43,150 bases of DNA from Akkermansiaceae bacterium UBA956 (GTDB taxonomy: Bacteria > Verrucomicrobiota > Verrucomicrobiia > Verrucomicrobiales > Akkermansiaceae): NCBI GenBank assembly GCA_002293145.1, contig DBCO01000014.1, forward strand, positions 99,801 through 142,950. The letters are read 5' to 3'. Positions 1-8,723 of the stretch are shown piece by piece. The translations under genes were made by a program, and so were the position numbers. Every line of letters begins with the position of its first letter. The first letter of the stretch is position 1. The notes under the pieces were generated by a model, which saw nothing but the letters and a program-made list of their open reading frames with translations, made no database searches and was not told the origin of the DNA.

Positions 1-2697
1 GAGTCGACCATCGGCGCTCAGAGCAAGGGAGTATACGCAGGCTGCATGCCCCACAATTGTCTGGAGACACAGTCCGGACCCCGCATCCCATACGGACAAT
101 GTATTATTACCTCCGGCTGCAACAATAAGACGACCATCGGCGCTTATATCGACAGCAGTTATACGGTCATTAACAACAATGACTTTTATGCATTGATGAG
201 TGGAAGAGTTCCATACTCTCAATGTTCCATCTTCATTACCGGAAACAATAATGCCGCAGATTGATAATGAACATTTAATGGCTTCTTGCCATTCTTCGCC
301 ATCAAAATTGCATCTAGCTGGTTTCGTATGCCCTTCAAGAATAGCCTGAGATGCTGGAAGCGGATTATAAATCTCGTCTTGAGCAAACTGTTTGATTATC
401 TTTATGCATTTCAGATGTGCGAGTCGGCGCTTGCCTTCGTCATGCACCGGTCCAGCAGGAGCGTCGTTTCGTGCATGGTTGGCTGCGAAGCCTTCTTGCG
501 TGGAGTATTGCTGGAGCGGGGCGGTGTTTGTAGCTACGAAAAACCGGAATGCCTTGACAATTTCTAAGCGGTTAGGGGTTTCCGTTATGCGCTTACGCTC
601 TGCGGCGATTTCTTCTTCCGACCAAAACCGCACAGATTCCACGGGTCGAGGCAAGGTTGGCTGAGCCTCACTGCTACCCTCACGGATGCGCGTCCAGGTA
701 GCTGCATAGTCATGCATCTCCCGGGCATAGCGATCCAGTTCTGCCTGCCTCGCATCTTCAGCCTGACGTTCACTCTCACCCTCGGGTAGTAGATGCAGAG
801 CCGCGCTATAGTCGATGAGCATGGACGACAGTTCTTGCGCGCGCGCGCGTGCTTCTATGTATTCGATATCAGAAAGCGCAGCGGCGGCATTGTCCCAATC
901 CTCGACCTCAAGGAAATGTTCTACCGCATGCCGGCGAATATAGTTGGAAATGTCCTTACGATTCGATTGCATTGCATGAGCACAAAATTCAGCCATGCAG
1001 ATCCTGATGCGTGCGCGATCTTCCTCCGTAGCAAGATAACGATCCTCTACCGCCTTGCGCATGTAATCGTGGCAAAATAATACGCGCCCAATGTCTCCGA
1101 TGAGAGAATCATCAAGCGCAATATGGATGGCGGCCCATACTGCTGGGGGAACTCCCGAGATATCCAGAAGCTCGTCTTCTGCAAAGCTCTCCTTCGCAGC
1201 CCACAATACTTCGAGCACAGCCTTCACGTCGGCTGGTCGATTGTCAGCTTCCACTCGTTCAAGGACTTTTTCAAAAAGATCATCGATCGTAATGCTTTCA
1301 AGATAATGTTCAAGCTTCTGCCGAAGTTGTTCATGCACTCCAAAGATGCGCATCTCCTCCAGTAGCGTACGCAAAAACAAGGGATTGCCACAATGGGGAT
1401 GCTGGAGTGTGAGCTCAACCAGCTCTTGAGGTAGGGGTTTGCGAAACTTTTCCAAGTAGCGGTGGATGAACACTTCGCAATCCGTCCGAGAAAAAGGTGT
1501 GACGATCACCTGCTCAAAAGCCATGCGAGTGGCAATTGCATCGTAGACCAGACCGGGCAAGCAAGATGCAACAAGGCCTACGCCCTCGGGTAGATGTCTA
1601 GGAAACCAATCGAGCCCACCTCCACCTGTCATTTTGTCTAGACCATCGAGAACCAAAATGAACCTTCCGCCTTGCTGACGAGCAAAAGCACCGGCTTTAC
1701 TAAGCCACTCATGGAGCAAGTATAAAGCCTTACGAGGATCGCCTTCCAATAAAAGATCTTCACCCGTAAATCGCGCAATCTCTCTAAGCAAACGGGTGAC
1801 CATAGTCGTTGCCTCGGCGTTATCTGCACCCGTAGCCAGGTAGTGCTCCAAAACGAATGCGTCCGGATTTTGATGGGAAAAAGACCGCGCCCAATTGGCC
1901 AAGAGTGTGCTCTTGCCTCCACCAGAATCACCAGTAACCATGACTGGCTTATGCATGGTGGAACCCATGATTTGATCGAGAGTGGCAAGATACTCTTCTC
2001 CTCCAATATACAACCCTTGGCGGGATGCACTGTAGGTCTCGTGACGCCGCTTCATAAGGTCGAGTTGATCAGGAACTTTGTTTTCGGGGTAGGCACTTTC
2101 GATCAATTGCCATAGGTCATCCATGACACGTTTAGCCAATACCTCAGGATCCGGATAATTCTCAACTACAGGGAATCCACTCTCGCGAATTCGATGCTTA
2201 AGCAGATCAAGCTTTACTTGATCCTCCGGGCTTTCACTGAGGTAGTCTCCACCTTTTGAGTATGAATACTCTGGATCACGGAAATAGAAGAAGGCTTGTC
2301 CTGCCATGTCCGGGTTATTCAACACACCGTGAAGGATTTCCAATTCGGTGATGCTCTTCCCCCCCCGATGCTCATCCAACCAAGGTTGCTCCATGAGAAG
2401 AGACAAGTCGTATTGGTCGACATCCGGTATGCTGCCATATCTCTCACCTAGAAATCCAATGAAATAAGGCCGCGACCGGTCGATCTCCGCGAGACAGATC
2501 GGCAGCACCTTGCCCTGCTGGGCCTCTTCCTCTGTGATACCCCAGCGCAGGTCCACATCCACCAACTCGACCTGCCGCTCCCGGCACTTGCGCCGCAATT
2601 CAGGAAAAACTTTCCGGACCAAAAGATCCCGCTCTTCGGCGAAGTCCCGAAAGGTGGAGCTAAGAAAGACGCGGACTGTGCGGGATGGTGTGGGCAT
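1..2697 (-). CDS. STAND NTPase, DUF4062-NACHT-WD40 (C-terminus beyond window)
   Basis: An open frame runs without a stop from ATG at 2697 to base 1, 899 codons, and continues outside the window. Residues 1-110 are a DUF4062 domain (VRVFLSSTFRDF, DLRWGIT, FIGFLGERYG). A NACHT/STAND NTPase follows, with Walker A GDSGGGKST near residues 257-265 and Walker B FILVLDGLDK near 345-355. A helical stretch leads to WD40 repeats from about residue 800 (SGNEDGTLRVWNSSTHQC, then AAGGNNTLSVWDAGSG). Families of this build act as signal-transducing NTPases: the repeat region senses a ligand and the NACHT core oligomerises to switch on the N-terminal part. In bacteria many are anti-phage. It is a paralogue of the next gene upstream, which starts 96 bases beyond a short gap on the same strand. 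Domain calls are firm; a defence role is inferred. Confidence 0.88.
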   Translation of the reverse strand, partial: MPTPSRTVRVFLSSTFRDFAEERDLLVRKVFPELRRKCRERQVELVDVDLRWGITEEEAQQGKVLPICLAEIDRSRPYFIGFLGERYGSIPDVDQYDLSLLMEQPWLDEHRGGKSITELEILHGVLNNPDMAGQAFFYFRDPEYSYSKGGDYLSESPEDQVKLDLLKHRIRESGFPVVENYPDPEVLAKRVMDDLWQLIESAYPENKVPDQLDLMKRRHETYSASRQGLYIGGEEYLATLDQIMGSTMHKPVMVTGDSGGGKSTLLANWARSFSHQNPDAFVLEHYLATGADNAEATTMVTRLLREIARFTGEDLLLEGDPRKALYLLHEWLSKAGAFARQQGGRFILVLDGLDKMTGGGGLDWFPRHLPEGVGLVASCLPGLVYDAIATRMAFEQVIVTPFSRTDCEVFIHRYLEKFRKPLPQELVELTLQHPHCGNPLFLRTLLEEMRIFGVHEQLRQKLEHYLESITIDDLFEKVLERVEADNRPADVKAVLEVLWAAKESFAEDELLDISGVPPAVWAAIHIALDDSLIGDIGRVLFCHDYMRKAVEDRYLATEEDRARIRICMAEFCAHAMQSNRKDISNYIRRHAVEHFLEVEDWDNAAAALSDIEYIEARARAQELSSMLIDYSAALHLLPEGESERQAEDARQAELDRYAREMHDYAATWTRIREGSSEAQPTLPRPVESVRFWSEEEIAAERKRITETPNRLEIVKAFRFFVATNTAPLQQYSTQEGFAANHARNDAPAGPVHDEGKRRLAHLKCIKIIKQFAQDEIYNPLPASQAILEGHTKPARCNFDGEEWQEAIKCSLSICGIIVSGNEDGTLRVWNSSTHQCIKVIVVNDRITAVDISADGRLIVAAGGNNTLSVWDAGSGLCLQTIVGHAACVYSLALSADGRL

Positions 2698-2793
2698 GGT
2701 GGCAGGTGGGTTCGATCTATACATCAAGTTCAGAAATCCAATCGTGGATCTCGGCGGGGTTTGTGGGAGCTTATGGAAGCGGTGGTATTCATG

Positions 2794-5700
2794 CTATTGT
2801 CGCGAATAAAAATTCACCAGTTCAGGCAGATCCATACCTAGAGGCTCTCCACTTGTTTGTAATGCCCATTTTTTTCCATCATGATACAATTTTGCAACTT
2901 CTATCACATGAAATCTTTTATCTTTAATATTCTCATGAAAACGGCAGATCTCTACACCTGAATTTGCACAATAAATTCTCATGTAATAACTGTCTATTTT
3001 TAAATAGTTATCCTTATTATCCGATTGGTAAGATGTTATAAAGAAACGAATTTCATGAACACTAGAATCCAAACTTCCAGTCTCGATCATGAAGGTCTGA
3101 TTGTCACATGAATCAAAATCATTCATTGATTCGAGAGAAGTCATTAAGGATCCATTTTTCGCTTCGAGATTATTGTAAAAAACAAAATCGCGTTCGGAGG
3201 CTAACTTTCCTGCATTCGCCAATAAAAAAGCCACAACATCACAATCGATATAATCAAATTCATTTTCTTCCCAACCAAAACCGATATAGAATTCGGTAAC
3301 ATCCAGACTAATTTCCGTTTTTGAATGGAGATTTAGGCTTGATTTCTGCAAGTCAAGATCCCGCATAACATTAAGACAAAGTTCACCTTCTTCATTCAGC
3401 AGTCTGCGGCCTTCAGATATTATATCAGCAATCTCTGAACTATTGATCCACAAGTGTATTTCTTCGCGATTATCATCGTATCGACATACAGCTTCTTTGA
3501 GCATACCGAACGCCTGCTCCCATCGTCCCGCATCTTTGTAGAAACGGGAAAGGTTCACTACTGCGGTCAGTGTCGTGGGATGATCCGACCCCAGCTTTTC
3601 ACGGCTCAAACGCAGCACTTCTTCATTCAACACAAGCGCCTCCTCTTTTCGCCCGGAATCCGAGTAGGAACCGGCGAGGTTGCCCATCGCCCGCAGCGTA
3701 TCCGGATGTTCCGGACCCAGCTTTTCACGTTTCAACCGCAGCACTTCTTCATTCAACCCAAGCGCCTCCTTCAGGCGACCGACTTTGCTATAGATAACAG
3801 CGAGGTTACCCATCGTCCCTAGTGTATCCTGATGATCCGATCCCAGCTTTTCACGCCTCAAACGCAGCACTTCTTCATTCAACCCAAGCGCCTCCTCCAG
3901 ACGATCGGCTTGTGTGTAGGAATTGGCGAGGTTGCCCAACGCGACTAGTGTATCCGGGTGCTCCGACCCAAGCTTTTCACGCCTCAAACGCAGCACTTCT
4001 TCATTCAAACCCAGCGCCTCCTTCAGGCGACCGGCATTCCTGTAGTTAACAGCGAGGTTGCCCATCGCGCGCAGTGTATCCGAGTGCTCCGACCCAAGCT
4101 TTTCACGCCTCAAACTCAGCACTTCTTCGCTCAGTTCAAGCGCCTTCTTCAGTCGACCGGCAGCCATACAGGAAATGGTTAAGTTGTTCATTGCGGTAAG
4201 CGTGTCGGGATGTTCCAGTCCCAGCTTTTCGCGCCTCAAACTCAGCACTTCTTCATTCAGTTCGATTGGAAATCTTGTAGTGCAGCCAGCGGTGTTGAGA
4301 AAAATGGCTAAGTTTGATGCAGCCGCTAACCTCAACCGCAGCATTTCTTCTTTCAGTTTAATCGGAAATGTTGTAGTGCAACTAGCTGAATTGAGGAACA
4401 TGTGCCACTTTTCCCATGCCTCCTTGTAAGCCGCGTTAACGTCCTCTCCCAAGCGCAGCCAATAGCCTAACAACTCATATTCGTTGCGCATGTTCATTGC
4501 CGCAAACAGCTCGAGGTCAGTCAGACACGCTTTGAGTTTCTTTCGATTACTTGCCTGTTCCCACTGCCACGGGAGCTCCTCGGCCACTCGCGCATCCACC
4601 GGAGGGGTGGCGAAATATTCGGCCAAGCGTCGGTGCAGATTTATTTTCCGTTTGCCCGTGAGGCCGTAGCGGTCCTGCACCGCCTTGCGTAGATAGTCAT
4701 GGCCGAAGCTGATCCGCCCGCCGCTTTCGTAGAGCCCTTCATCCAGCGCGATCTGCAGCGACGCCCAGGCGGCTGGCGTCAACTGTGCTACTCCCAGTAA
4801 CTCGTCGCGATACAATCCTCCACGACTGGCCCAGATCGCTTCCACGGCCGACTGAACCACGTGCTTGCCCAGGTCTTCCTCAATCCGGACCAGCACATGC
4901 TCAAACACGTCGTCCACCGTCGGCGCCTCACTTTTGCCCTTGCTTAGTGGCGGAGATAGCAGTTTCTGCAGGCGTTGGTCCAACTGCCCATGCATGCCGA
5001 ACACCCGCAACTCCTCCAGCACGGTCAGCAGAAACATCGGATTACCACTCAAAGGATGTCCTTGTAGGATGCTGGTTTGTGTTGGCGTGAGCGATTTGCG
5101 GAAGCGTAGCAGGTATTCACCAATAAAGCGCACCTGATCGGCGGGTGTGAAGGGCTTAACTTCGATTTCCCACCATTCCAATCTACCTTTCGCAGCCTGC
5201 AGAATAGTCCCCTCAAGACAGGACACCACCAGCTTCACCTTTGCCGGCAGGAATGACGAGAACCACCGCAGGTCTTTCCGGTCTGATACCTTGTCCAACC
5301 CATCCAGCACGAGCAGCAGTTCACGCCCTTCCCGCTCTGCCCAGGCACTGCCCAGCGCCAACCATTGCGGCAATTCCTCCAATTGTCTCTCAGGATCGCT
5401 CTCCGGCTTGAATTCATCTCCGGTCAGGCAGGCGATTTCCTGTATCAGACGCACCACGATCCGCACCGGGTCCGCCGCATCAGCTCCGGCGCCGAGGTGA
5501 TGCAGGATCACCGCGGTTTTCGGGTTTAGATTGCTCCAGCGAGAAACCCAGTTGGCAAGCAAGGCGCTCTTGCCACCACCAGACAGTCCCGTTACTAGCA
5601 CGGGGAGAAAATTCTCCGCATTCATCGCCTTATCCAATGCCTTAAAATACTCTTCGCCACCGATGTAGAGACGTTCCCGGGGTGCGCTGTAGGCCTCGTG

Positions 5701-6354
5701 CTTTAACCTCTCGCGTGTCAGCGAGTCAGGCACGGAATCCTCCGGAAAAGTCTCATCGATCCATTGCCAAAGGTCTTCCCGCACGCGCTCTGCTAACGCC
5801 TCGGGGTCGGGGTAGTCCTCAACCACGGGAAACCCGCTTTTTCGGATTCGGTCTTTCAGAGTTGATACTCTTGCTTTCTCCTCAGGGCTCTCGCTCGCAT
5901 ATGCGTCGCCCTGTCGATACGACCACGCTGAATCCCGGAAATAGAACAAGGCCCGCCCGGCCATCTGGGGGTTATTGAGCACGCCGTGAAGGATTTCCAA
6001 CTCCGTAACACTCGTGCCTCCCCGGTGCTCCTCGAGCCAGGGTTGCTCCATGAGAAGGGATAGATCGTATTGCCCGGCCTCCGGCACCCAGCCGTAACGT
6101 TCCCCGAGAAAGCCAATGAAATAAGGCCGTGAGCGGTCGATTTCCGCGAGGCAGATGGGTAGCACCTTGCCCTGCTTAGCTTCTTTCTCGGTGATGCCCC
6201 AACGCAAGTCCACATCAACCAACTCGACTTGGCGCTCCCGGCACTTGCGCCGCAATTCAGGAAAAACTTTCCGGACCAAAAGATCCCGCTCTTCGGCGAA
6301 GTCACGGAAGGTGGAGCTCAGGAAGACGCGGACAGTGCGGGATGAAGAGATCAT
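2794..6354 (-). CDS. STAND NTPase, DUF4062-NACHT-TPR-TerD fusion
   Basis: This is a 1186-residue protein. Residues 1-110 are DUF4062 (VRVFLSSTFRDFAEERDL, FIGFLGERYG). The NACHT core has Walker A GLSGGGKSALLANW near 255-268 and Walker B LLLVLDGLDKVSD. From about 690 to 970 there are kinesin-light-chain-like TPRs of 42 residues (AMGNLAVNYRNAGRLKEAL, EEVLRLRREKLG). The last 175 residues match the TerD fold: IGFGWEENEFDYIDCDVVAFLL, the hallmark FVFYNN at 1057-1062, and a KLYHDGKKWAL ending. TerD-family proteins bind calcium and belong to ter stress systems; here the domain is fused to a STAND switch instead of standing alone. The TerD part is strikingly A+T-rich (line 3001: 16 of 60 G+C) against the NACHT part (line 5461: 42 of 60), which suggests a mosaic origin. 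The role is probably sensing or defence, by inference. Confidence 0.88.
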   Translation of the reverse strand: MISSSRTVRVFLSSTFRDFAEERDLLVRKVFPELRRKCRERQVELVDVDLRWGITEKEAKQGKVLPICLAEIDRSRPYFIGFLGERYGWVPEAGQYDLSLLMEQPWLEEHRGGTSVTELEILHGVLNNPQMAGRALFYFRDSAWSYRQGDAYASESPEEKARVSTLKDRIRKSGFPVVEDYPDPEALAERVREDLWQWIDETFPEDSVPDSLTRERLKHEAYSAPRERLYIGGEEYFKALDKAMNAENFLPVLVTGLSGGGKSALLANWVSRWSNLNPKTAVILHHLGAGADAADPVRIVVRLIQEIACLTGDEFKPESDPERQLEELPQWLALGSAWAEREGRELLLVLDGLDKVSDRKDLRWFSSFLPAKVKLVVSCLEGTILQAAKGRLEWWEIEVKPFTPADQVRFIGEYLLRFRKSLTPTQTSILQGHPLSGNPMFLLTVLEELRVFGMHGQLDQRLQKLLSPPLSKGKSEAPTVDDVFEHVLVRIEEDLGKHVVQSAVEAIWASRGGLYRDELLGVAQLTPAAWASLQIALDEGLYESGGRISFGHDYLRKAVQDRYGLTGKRKINLHRRLAEYFATPPVDARVAEELPWQWEQASNRKKLKACLTDLELFAAMNMRNEYELLGYWLRLGEDVNAAYKEAWEKWHMFLNSASCTTTFPIKLKEEMLRLRLAAASNLAIFLNTAGCTTRFPIELNEEVLSLRREKLGLEHPDTLTAMNNLTISCMAAGRLKKALELSEEVLSLRREKLGSEHSDTLRAMGNLAVNYRNAGRLKEALGLNEEVLRLRREKLGSEHPDTLVALGNLANSYTQADRLEEALGLNEEVLRLRREKLGSDHQDTLGTMGNLAVIYSKVGRLKEALGLNEEVLRLKREKLGPEHPDTLRAMGNLAGSYSDSGRKEEALVLNEEVLRLSREKLGSDHPTTLTAVVNLSRFYKDAGRWEQAFGMLKEAVCRYDDNREEIHLWINSSEIADIISEGRRLLNEEGELCLNVMRDLDLQKSSLNLHSKTEISLDVTEFYIGFGWEENEFDYIDCDVVAFLLANAGKLASERDFVFYNNLEAKNGSLMTSLESMNDFDSCDNQTFMIETGSLDSSVHEIRFFITSYQSDNKDNYLKIDSYYMRIYCANSGVEICRFHENIKDKRFHVIEVAKLYHDGKKWALQTSGEPLGMDLPELVNFYSRQ
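3595..4260 (-). repeat. 126-bp tandem repeats coding for TPR units
   Basis: The hexamer cttttc and the surrounding 40 or so bases recur at 3595, 3721, 3847, 3973, 4099 and 4225, an exact 126-bp period (42 codons). Adjacent units differ at only a few bases in the part coding EEVLRLRREKLG. Similarity this high at the DNA level points to recent unit duplication or gene conversion inside the sensor region of the STAND-TerD gene. Confidence 0.9.
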
Positions 6355-6452
6355 GGATTCTAAAAGTTAGCGTTTTATTTCTATATGAAAATATTCATTT
6401 GCTGAACTAATGATGCCACCCCACAATACTCGGACTCCATCACCAACTATTC

Positions 6453-7577
6453 TTACCTTGGTTGACGAAACCAATTTTCCGCCCACTCAGGAAAAGGTTT
6501 GTTGGGAATTTTTTGCCACCTAATGGGGAACATCTCGGGATGCTGCTCGTCGAGTTCGGGGATGGCCCCATTGGTAGATTCAGCAACAGAATCCGCATAC
6601 CACCATCCTCCTTGCAGGCAATCATTTCCTAGCACGCGCAGCATCGTAAATCCGTGAATCTGCGGTTCATTGATCCAACGAAAGCGCGCGAAAATTCTAG
6701 ATCCTGCCATCTGGAAATTTTGATACACTCCCGTCGCTTCGAAATCTCCACTATAACAGTATACAACTTCAAGTCCACGATCGGTCATTTGGGCGTATGC
6801 ACAAGATTGCGTCTGCTTGTTCAGCCATGCGCCGACAAAGTTTTCGAAAATTAAATTTTCTTTAGCGAAATCGAGAGAATTTGATTGATCATTCGTATCT
6901 GTAGGCCGCTTCTCATCGAAAGACTGAATCGCTTTCTTGTGAACAGAGCTTACTTCTGCCGTGACAGTCTGCTCATTCCTCGCCGTATTTTGACGGTTGG
7001 AGAAAATCAAATCGGAAAGTGCATTGCGCATTTCTTTCATTTCATCACGCAGAGCCGCGACCTGGTCAATGGCATTTTGCGGTTGCGAAACCATTTTAGT
7101 GCGACTTGCCAGGTAGCGCTGCACTGGATTGTCGGGTTCATCGGATGATTGAGCGATAATGGTGCGTAATGTGTCGCTGAGTTGCCTTCTCAGTTGTTGT
7201 GTCGCAGCGAGATTTTGTGTGGAAAACAGTAGCATTCTTTGGGTTCTCAGATCGAACGGCACGTCGGACTCCCGTTCGGCCATCAGTATCGTGCGATTGG
7301 CAAGCGCGTGGCGCACACCCAATTCATAGAACACATTGGCGTTGTGACCGGTGAGCACCGCAATCGCCAGAGGGGATTCGGCAAGATCGCGCACGATCCC
7401 TGACACGATCTCGCCAGGATTCAATTCATGGTCACCACGAATGCACTCCAGACGCAAGCCATCTGGGGCAATCACGCTCTCCGTGACTTCGCGAATCAGC
7501 TCATGCAACGCATCCCAATCCGCTTTTTTCTGCGGATCACCCAAATTGCCATACGGCATAATCAGAAAGCATTTCAT
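6453..7577 (-). CDS. Nucleoside deoxyribosyltransferase/TIR-like protein with C-terminal beta domain
   Basis: The N-terminal 130 residues (LIMPYG; GEIVSGIVRDLAESPLAIAVLTG; NANVFYELGVRHALANRTIL) carry the N-x-N-V-x-Y-E-L-G signature. That motif is typical of the nucleoside 2-deoxyribosyltransferase-like/TIR-like fold often found as a nucleotide-handling effector in bacterial conflict loci. The glutamate of YELG is the presumed catalytic residue. A helical linker (about 150-230) precedes a C-terminal beta-rich domain (GAWLN, EVVYCYSGDFEATGVYQ, GRF-like IFARFRW, GGWWYAD) that looks lipocalin-like. It has the same strand as the STAND pair (98-base gap) and the DUF350 gene (69-base gap). The start is the ATG at 7577. 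Enzymatic activity and any link to NAD or nucleotide depletion are inferred from the motif only. Confidence 0.72.
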   Translation of the reverse strand: MKCFLIMPYGNLGDPQKKADWDALHELIREVTESVIAPDGLRLECIRGDHELNPGEIVSGIVRDLAESPLAIAVLTGHNANVFYELGVRHALANRTILMAERESDVPFDLRTQRMLLFSTQNLAATQQLRRQLSDTLRTIIAQSSDEPDNPVQRYLASRTKMVSQPQNAIDQVAALRDEMKEMRNALSDLIFSNRQNTARNEQTVTAEVSSVHKKAIQSFDEKRPTDTNDQSNSLDFAKENLIFENFVGAWLNKQTQSCAYAQMTDRGLEVVYCYSGDFEATGVYQNFQMAGSRIFARFRWINEPQIHGFTMLRVLGNDCLQGGWWYADSVAESTNGAIPELDEQHPEMFPIRWQKIPNKPFPEWAENWFRQPR

Positions 7578-7634
7578 AAGACGGGAAAATGTGGATAGGA
7601 GAGTGATCGTCTAAGGCAATAGGCTCTGGTAGTA

Positions 7635-7653
7635 AAAGTAGAAATTCTACTTT
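7635..7653 (-). terminator. Small inverted repeat at the DUF350 stop codon
   Basis: A perfect 9-base inverted repeat (aaagtagaa, one base, ttctacttt) spans the stop codon of the DUF350 gene. The transcript can form a short A/U-rich stem followed by UUUAC. It could be a weak terminator or attenuator separating the tubulin block from the downstream effector and STAND genes. The stem is weak and the U-tract is short, so termination is uncertain. Confidence 0.35.
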
Positions 7654-7877
7654 GCCAAAACAGCGGCCACCACCATCATTGCTCCTAAAACCAGAGACGA
7701 CGCAAATACCGCAGCGGCCATGTTACCTTTGTGAATCTCTTCTTCCAGATCCAATTTCCGAAGGAAAAAATGATCGATCATTTTTACGCTGATGATCGCT
7801 AAAACCAAGCCCAGCACAGCGTAGAGCAGGTTAATTCCGAGCATTAATGCGGACGCTTTTACAAATTCCATATCCAT
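7647..7877 (-). CDS. DUF350 small membrane protein
   Basis: This 76-residue protein has two hydrophobic segments (about residues 11-34 and 53-74) separated by a charged loop, DHFFLRKLDLEEEIHKGN. The HKGN-x-AAA-x-FASS arrangement is the DUF350 pattern. DUF350 proteins are small inner-membrane proteins of unknown activity that recur near transglutaminase-like and stress genes. It begins 11 bases after the transglutaminase-like gene and ends in the hairpin at 7635-7653, so it is probably the last gene of the tubulin-centred operon. Confidence 0.8.
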   Translation of the reverse strand: MDMEFVKASALMLGINLLYAVLGLVLAIISVKMIDHFFLRKLDLEEEIHKGNMAAAVFASSLVLGAMMVVAAVLAK

Positions 7878-7888
7878 AGTTGTATATT

Positions 7889-8698
7889 TTATCTAATTTC
7901 ATGATATACCCACCCGCGAGTCATCGACTTGCCAGCGAAAGGCTCTGGGACGTAATACCCCCGTTTTACTACTTGCATTTGCGCAGTGTAGTCGGTTTTG
8001 ACAGCGACTCTCGGGGGAGTGCGCATGTGGGATTCTTGAGTTTCCCCAGTCGACTCCAATAGATACTCGTGACCGTTGGTAGGATCGATTAAGATGACCC
8101 ATGCATGCCCACCGCCACCGTTTGGCCAGCCAGGTCCAGAAACCTCTCCCAGCACCATTCGAGCGTCATGCCCGGACTCCGCAAGCATGTCGGCCAGCAC
8201 AGTGGCAGAATCCCGACACACACCGGTGCTGGTCAGCCAAGTCTCTCGAACGCTTTGCCAGATTGGGTCCCTTCTTGCGATCTTCTGATGATTGTAGGTA
8301 AAATTCGCCAATTGAATCAACCACAGGTCAACCGCTGAAGAACGCTTCGTCACCACACCCTGCTCCGTTTTCCAGGGAAACACCCCCATGTATTCGTGCA
8401 GGGGACGATGGTTGCCCTTTTCATCAACACCGTAGGGCATTCCAGGGAAACGTGGGTCCTCTCGATCAATCCGCAAAACAATTTGAGAGCGCTCCAATTC
8501 ATCAAGAAATTGGGACCACTTCTCGGAATGCCTTTTTACTTGGTTTAGTTGGTAGATTCCTCCCAAAGCCCCGAATCCGATCAAAAACAGAGCATAGACT
8601 TGCCACTTTTCGAGGTGCGCAAATCTTTTTTTGGGTTTTGCCTTTCCCGATATCGGCCGTCGCAAATGCACAGACCTGCCTGTATGTTTTTTGATCAT
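7889..8698 (-). CDS. Membrane-anchored transglutaminase-like cysteine protein
   Basis: This is a 269-residue protein. A basic N-terminus is followed by one TM segment (about 32-50), then a papain/transglutaminase-like domain. The likely catalytic residues are Cys161 (TSTGVCRDSATVLADMLAESG), His198 (GGGGHAWVILID) and an acidic residue at 215 (LLESTGE) in place of the usual Asp. The topology predicts an N-in anchor with the domain outside the cytoplasm. Family members act as cysteine peptidases, transglutaminases or inactive peptide binders; which applies here is not visible. It sits between the five-TM protein (25-base gap) and DUF350 (11 bases), consistent with co-translation and a shared membrane complex. 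Confidence 0.8.
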   Translation of the reverse strand: MIKKHTGRSVHLRRPISGKAKPKKRFAHLEKWQVYALFLIGFGALGGIYQLNQVKRHSEKWSQFLDELERSQIVLRIDREDPRFPGMPYGVDEKGNHRPLHEYMGVFPWKTEQGVVTKRSSAVDLWLIQLANFTYNHQKIARRDPIWQSVRETWLTSTGVCRDSATVLADMLAESGHDARMVLGEVSGPGWPNGGGGHAWVILIDPTNGHEYLLESTGETQESHMRTPPRVAVKTDYTAQMQVVKRGYYVPEPFAGKSMTRGWVYHEIR

Positions 8699-8723
8699 CC
8701 GGTGGAGGTTAGCATGAAAGTGT

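Noticed and set aside
3595..4260. CRISPR-like periodicity
   Set aside because: The 126-bp period is in frame and encodes TPR units; there are no spacers of unique sequence.
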